The translations under genes were made by a program, and so were the position numbers. The notes under the pieces were generated by a model. That model searched no databases. It was given only the letters and a program-made list of their open reading frames with translations, and had not been told where the DNA came from. From the NCBI GenBank assembly GCA_949316235.1, contig OX438748.1:22561575-22625574 (forward strand): a stretch of DNA of 64,000 nucleotides. The letters are read 5' to 3'. The first letter of the stretch is position 1; each line of letters begins with the position of its first letter. Positions 63,353 through 64,000 of this stretch are shown piece by piece. Origin of the DNA: Oegoconia quadripuncta (Eukaryota; Arthropoda; Insecta; Lepidoptera; Autostichidae).

Positions 63353-63895
63353 TGAAAAATCAAAAATGCTTTATTTTGTAGGTACACAGGGTACACTTAA
63401 AATAGTCAGATTTTACATTTTTTGAAGCTACTGCTTGTTCAAAAGGCAATTTTCCCTGAGAAGAATAAGCAAACTTGAGAGGTTGCTCTTTTAAAAAAAA
63501 TACATTATTAATTATGAAATAGACTGGTTAATGTTTATCATCTAAATAATCTTATATTTTATAATATGCTTTCTTAATAAGTTTCAGTTTTATAGTATCT
63601 TTAAATTTATTGAAAGAAAGATTTTGTATATCAACAGGAACCTTATTAAAAAAGCGTATACATAACCCTTTGAATGAATTACTGACTTTGCGGAGGCGAC
63701 TTATGTGACCTGCAAGTTTATCTTTATTTCTTGTATTGACATCATGTTTATCACTATTTTTCCTAAATTATGCTATATTTTTTTGAGATATAATAGATTT
63801 TCAAAAATATACTGTGACGAAAAGGTTAGAATATTATACTCTTTAAATCTGTCTCTAAGTGACACTGCAGGCGATAGATTAATATAAAATTCTAG
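63353..63895 (-). mobile_element. Family G non-LTR 3' end at a SCAPER splice acceptor
   Basis: Minus orientation, same strand as SCAPER. The 3' terminus AAAATAAAGCATTTTTGA ends about 8 bases before the exon acceptor TTTTTCAG. Coding remnants RKVSNSFKGLCIRFFNKVPV are decayed. Confidence 0.82.
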
Positions 63896-64000
63896 CATAC
63901 CTACCATTGATCAAAGTCAACGTAATGAATGTGCATGTAGCATAACATAGTTAACCTTAAGTGGTTTCACACATTGCAATGAAAGGATACAATAATCAAG

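Overview
The window looks like a piece of lepidopteran (moth or butterfly) nuclear DNA. It is AT-rich, its introns obey GT-AG, and most of it is short tRNA-headed SINEs, 5'-truncated non-LTR retrotransposon tails, Helitron fragments, small inverted-repeat elements and one mariner. There are no bacterial-style operons. Family letters used below (SINE-A, MITE-D and so on) are labels I assigned from repeats seen inside this window; they are not database names.

One host protein gene spans nearly the whole window on the minus strand: SCAPER (S-phase cyclin A-associated protein in the ER). I could place 13 coding exons by hand, from 63351 down to 13498. All splice sites are GT/AG, and the reading frame stays open and in phase from exon to exon (4,610 coding bases). 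The 5' exons lie beyond 64000 and the last C-terminal exons lie before position 1. The one exon I expected and could not find encodes the family's C2H2 zinc finger; it should lie between 38298 and 40843. A tRNA-Lys(CTT) gene (44793-44865) sits on the opposite strand inside a SCAPER intron.

The introns are a layered transposon graveyard. The largest item (about 53841-59300) is a jockey-type non-LTR element in the sense orientation of SCAPER. It has an ORF1 with a Cys/His finger and a baculovirus-FP-like domain, an extra hydrophobic ORF, and an endonuclease/RT ORF2 broken by a 901-bp long-inverted-repeat DNA element. The second (28659-33808) is a mariner split by a 3.5-kb TTAA-flanked element that carries the first two exons of a transposase-like gene and is itself hit by a truncated RT element. 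The third (48222-49469) is a Helitron hit by an R1-like tail and then by a hAT-type element; target-site duplications give the insertion order.

Region by region: 1-13497 is intron downstream of exon 13498-13676, with nested SINE/LINE/Helitron debris; 13677-28407 is one 14.7-kb intron full of repeats; 28408-41005 holds five exons separated by the mariner complex and SINE-A copies; 41006-53200 holds five exons of the coiled-coil part, the tRNA, Helitron and RT fragments; 53201-59544 is the jockey-filled intron; 59545-63351 holds two exons, one of them the 2.6-kb N-terminal exon. Nothing here looks like an operon, CRISPR array or toxin system. The most unusual structures are the nested transposon complexes, the hydrophobic ORF in the jockey element, a duplicated MITE+SINE composite, and the missing zinc-finger exon.
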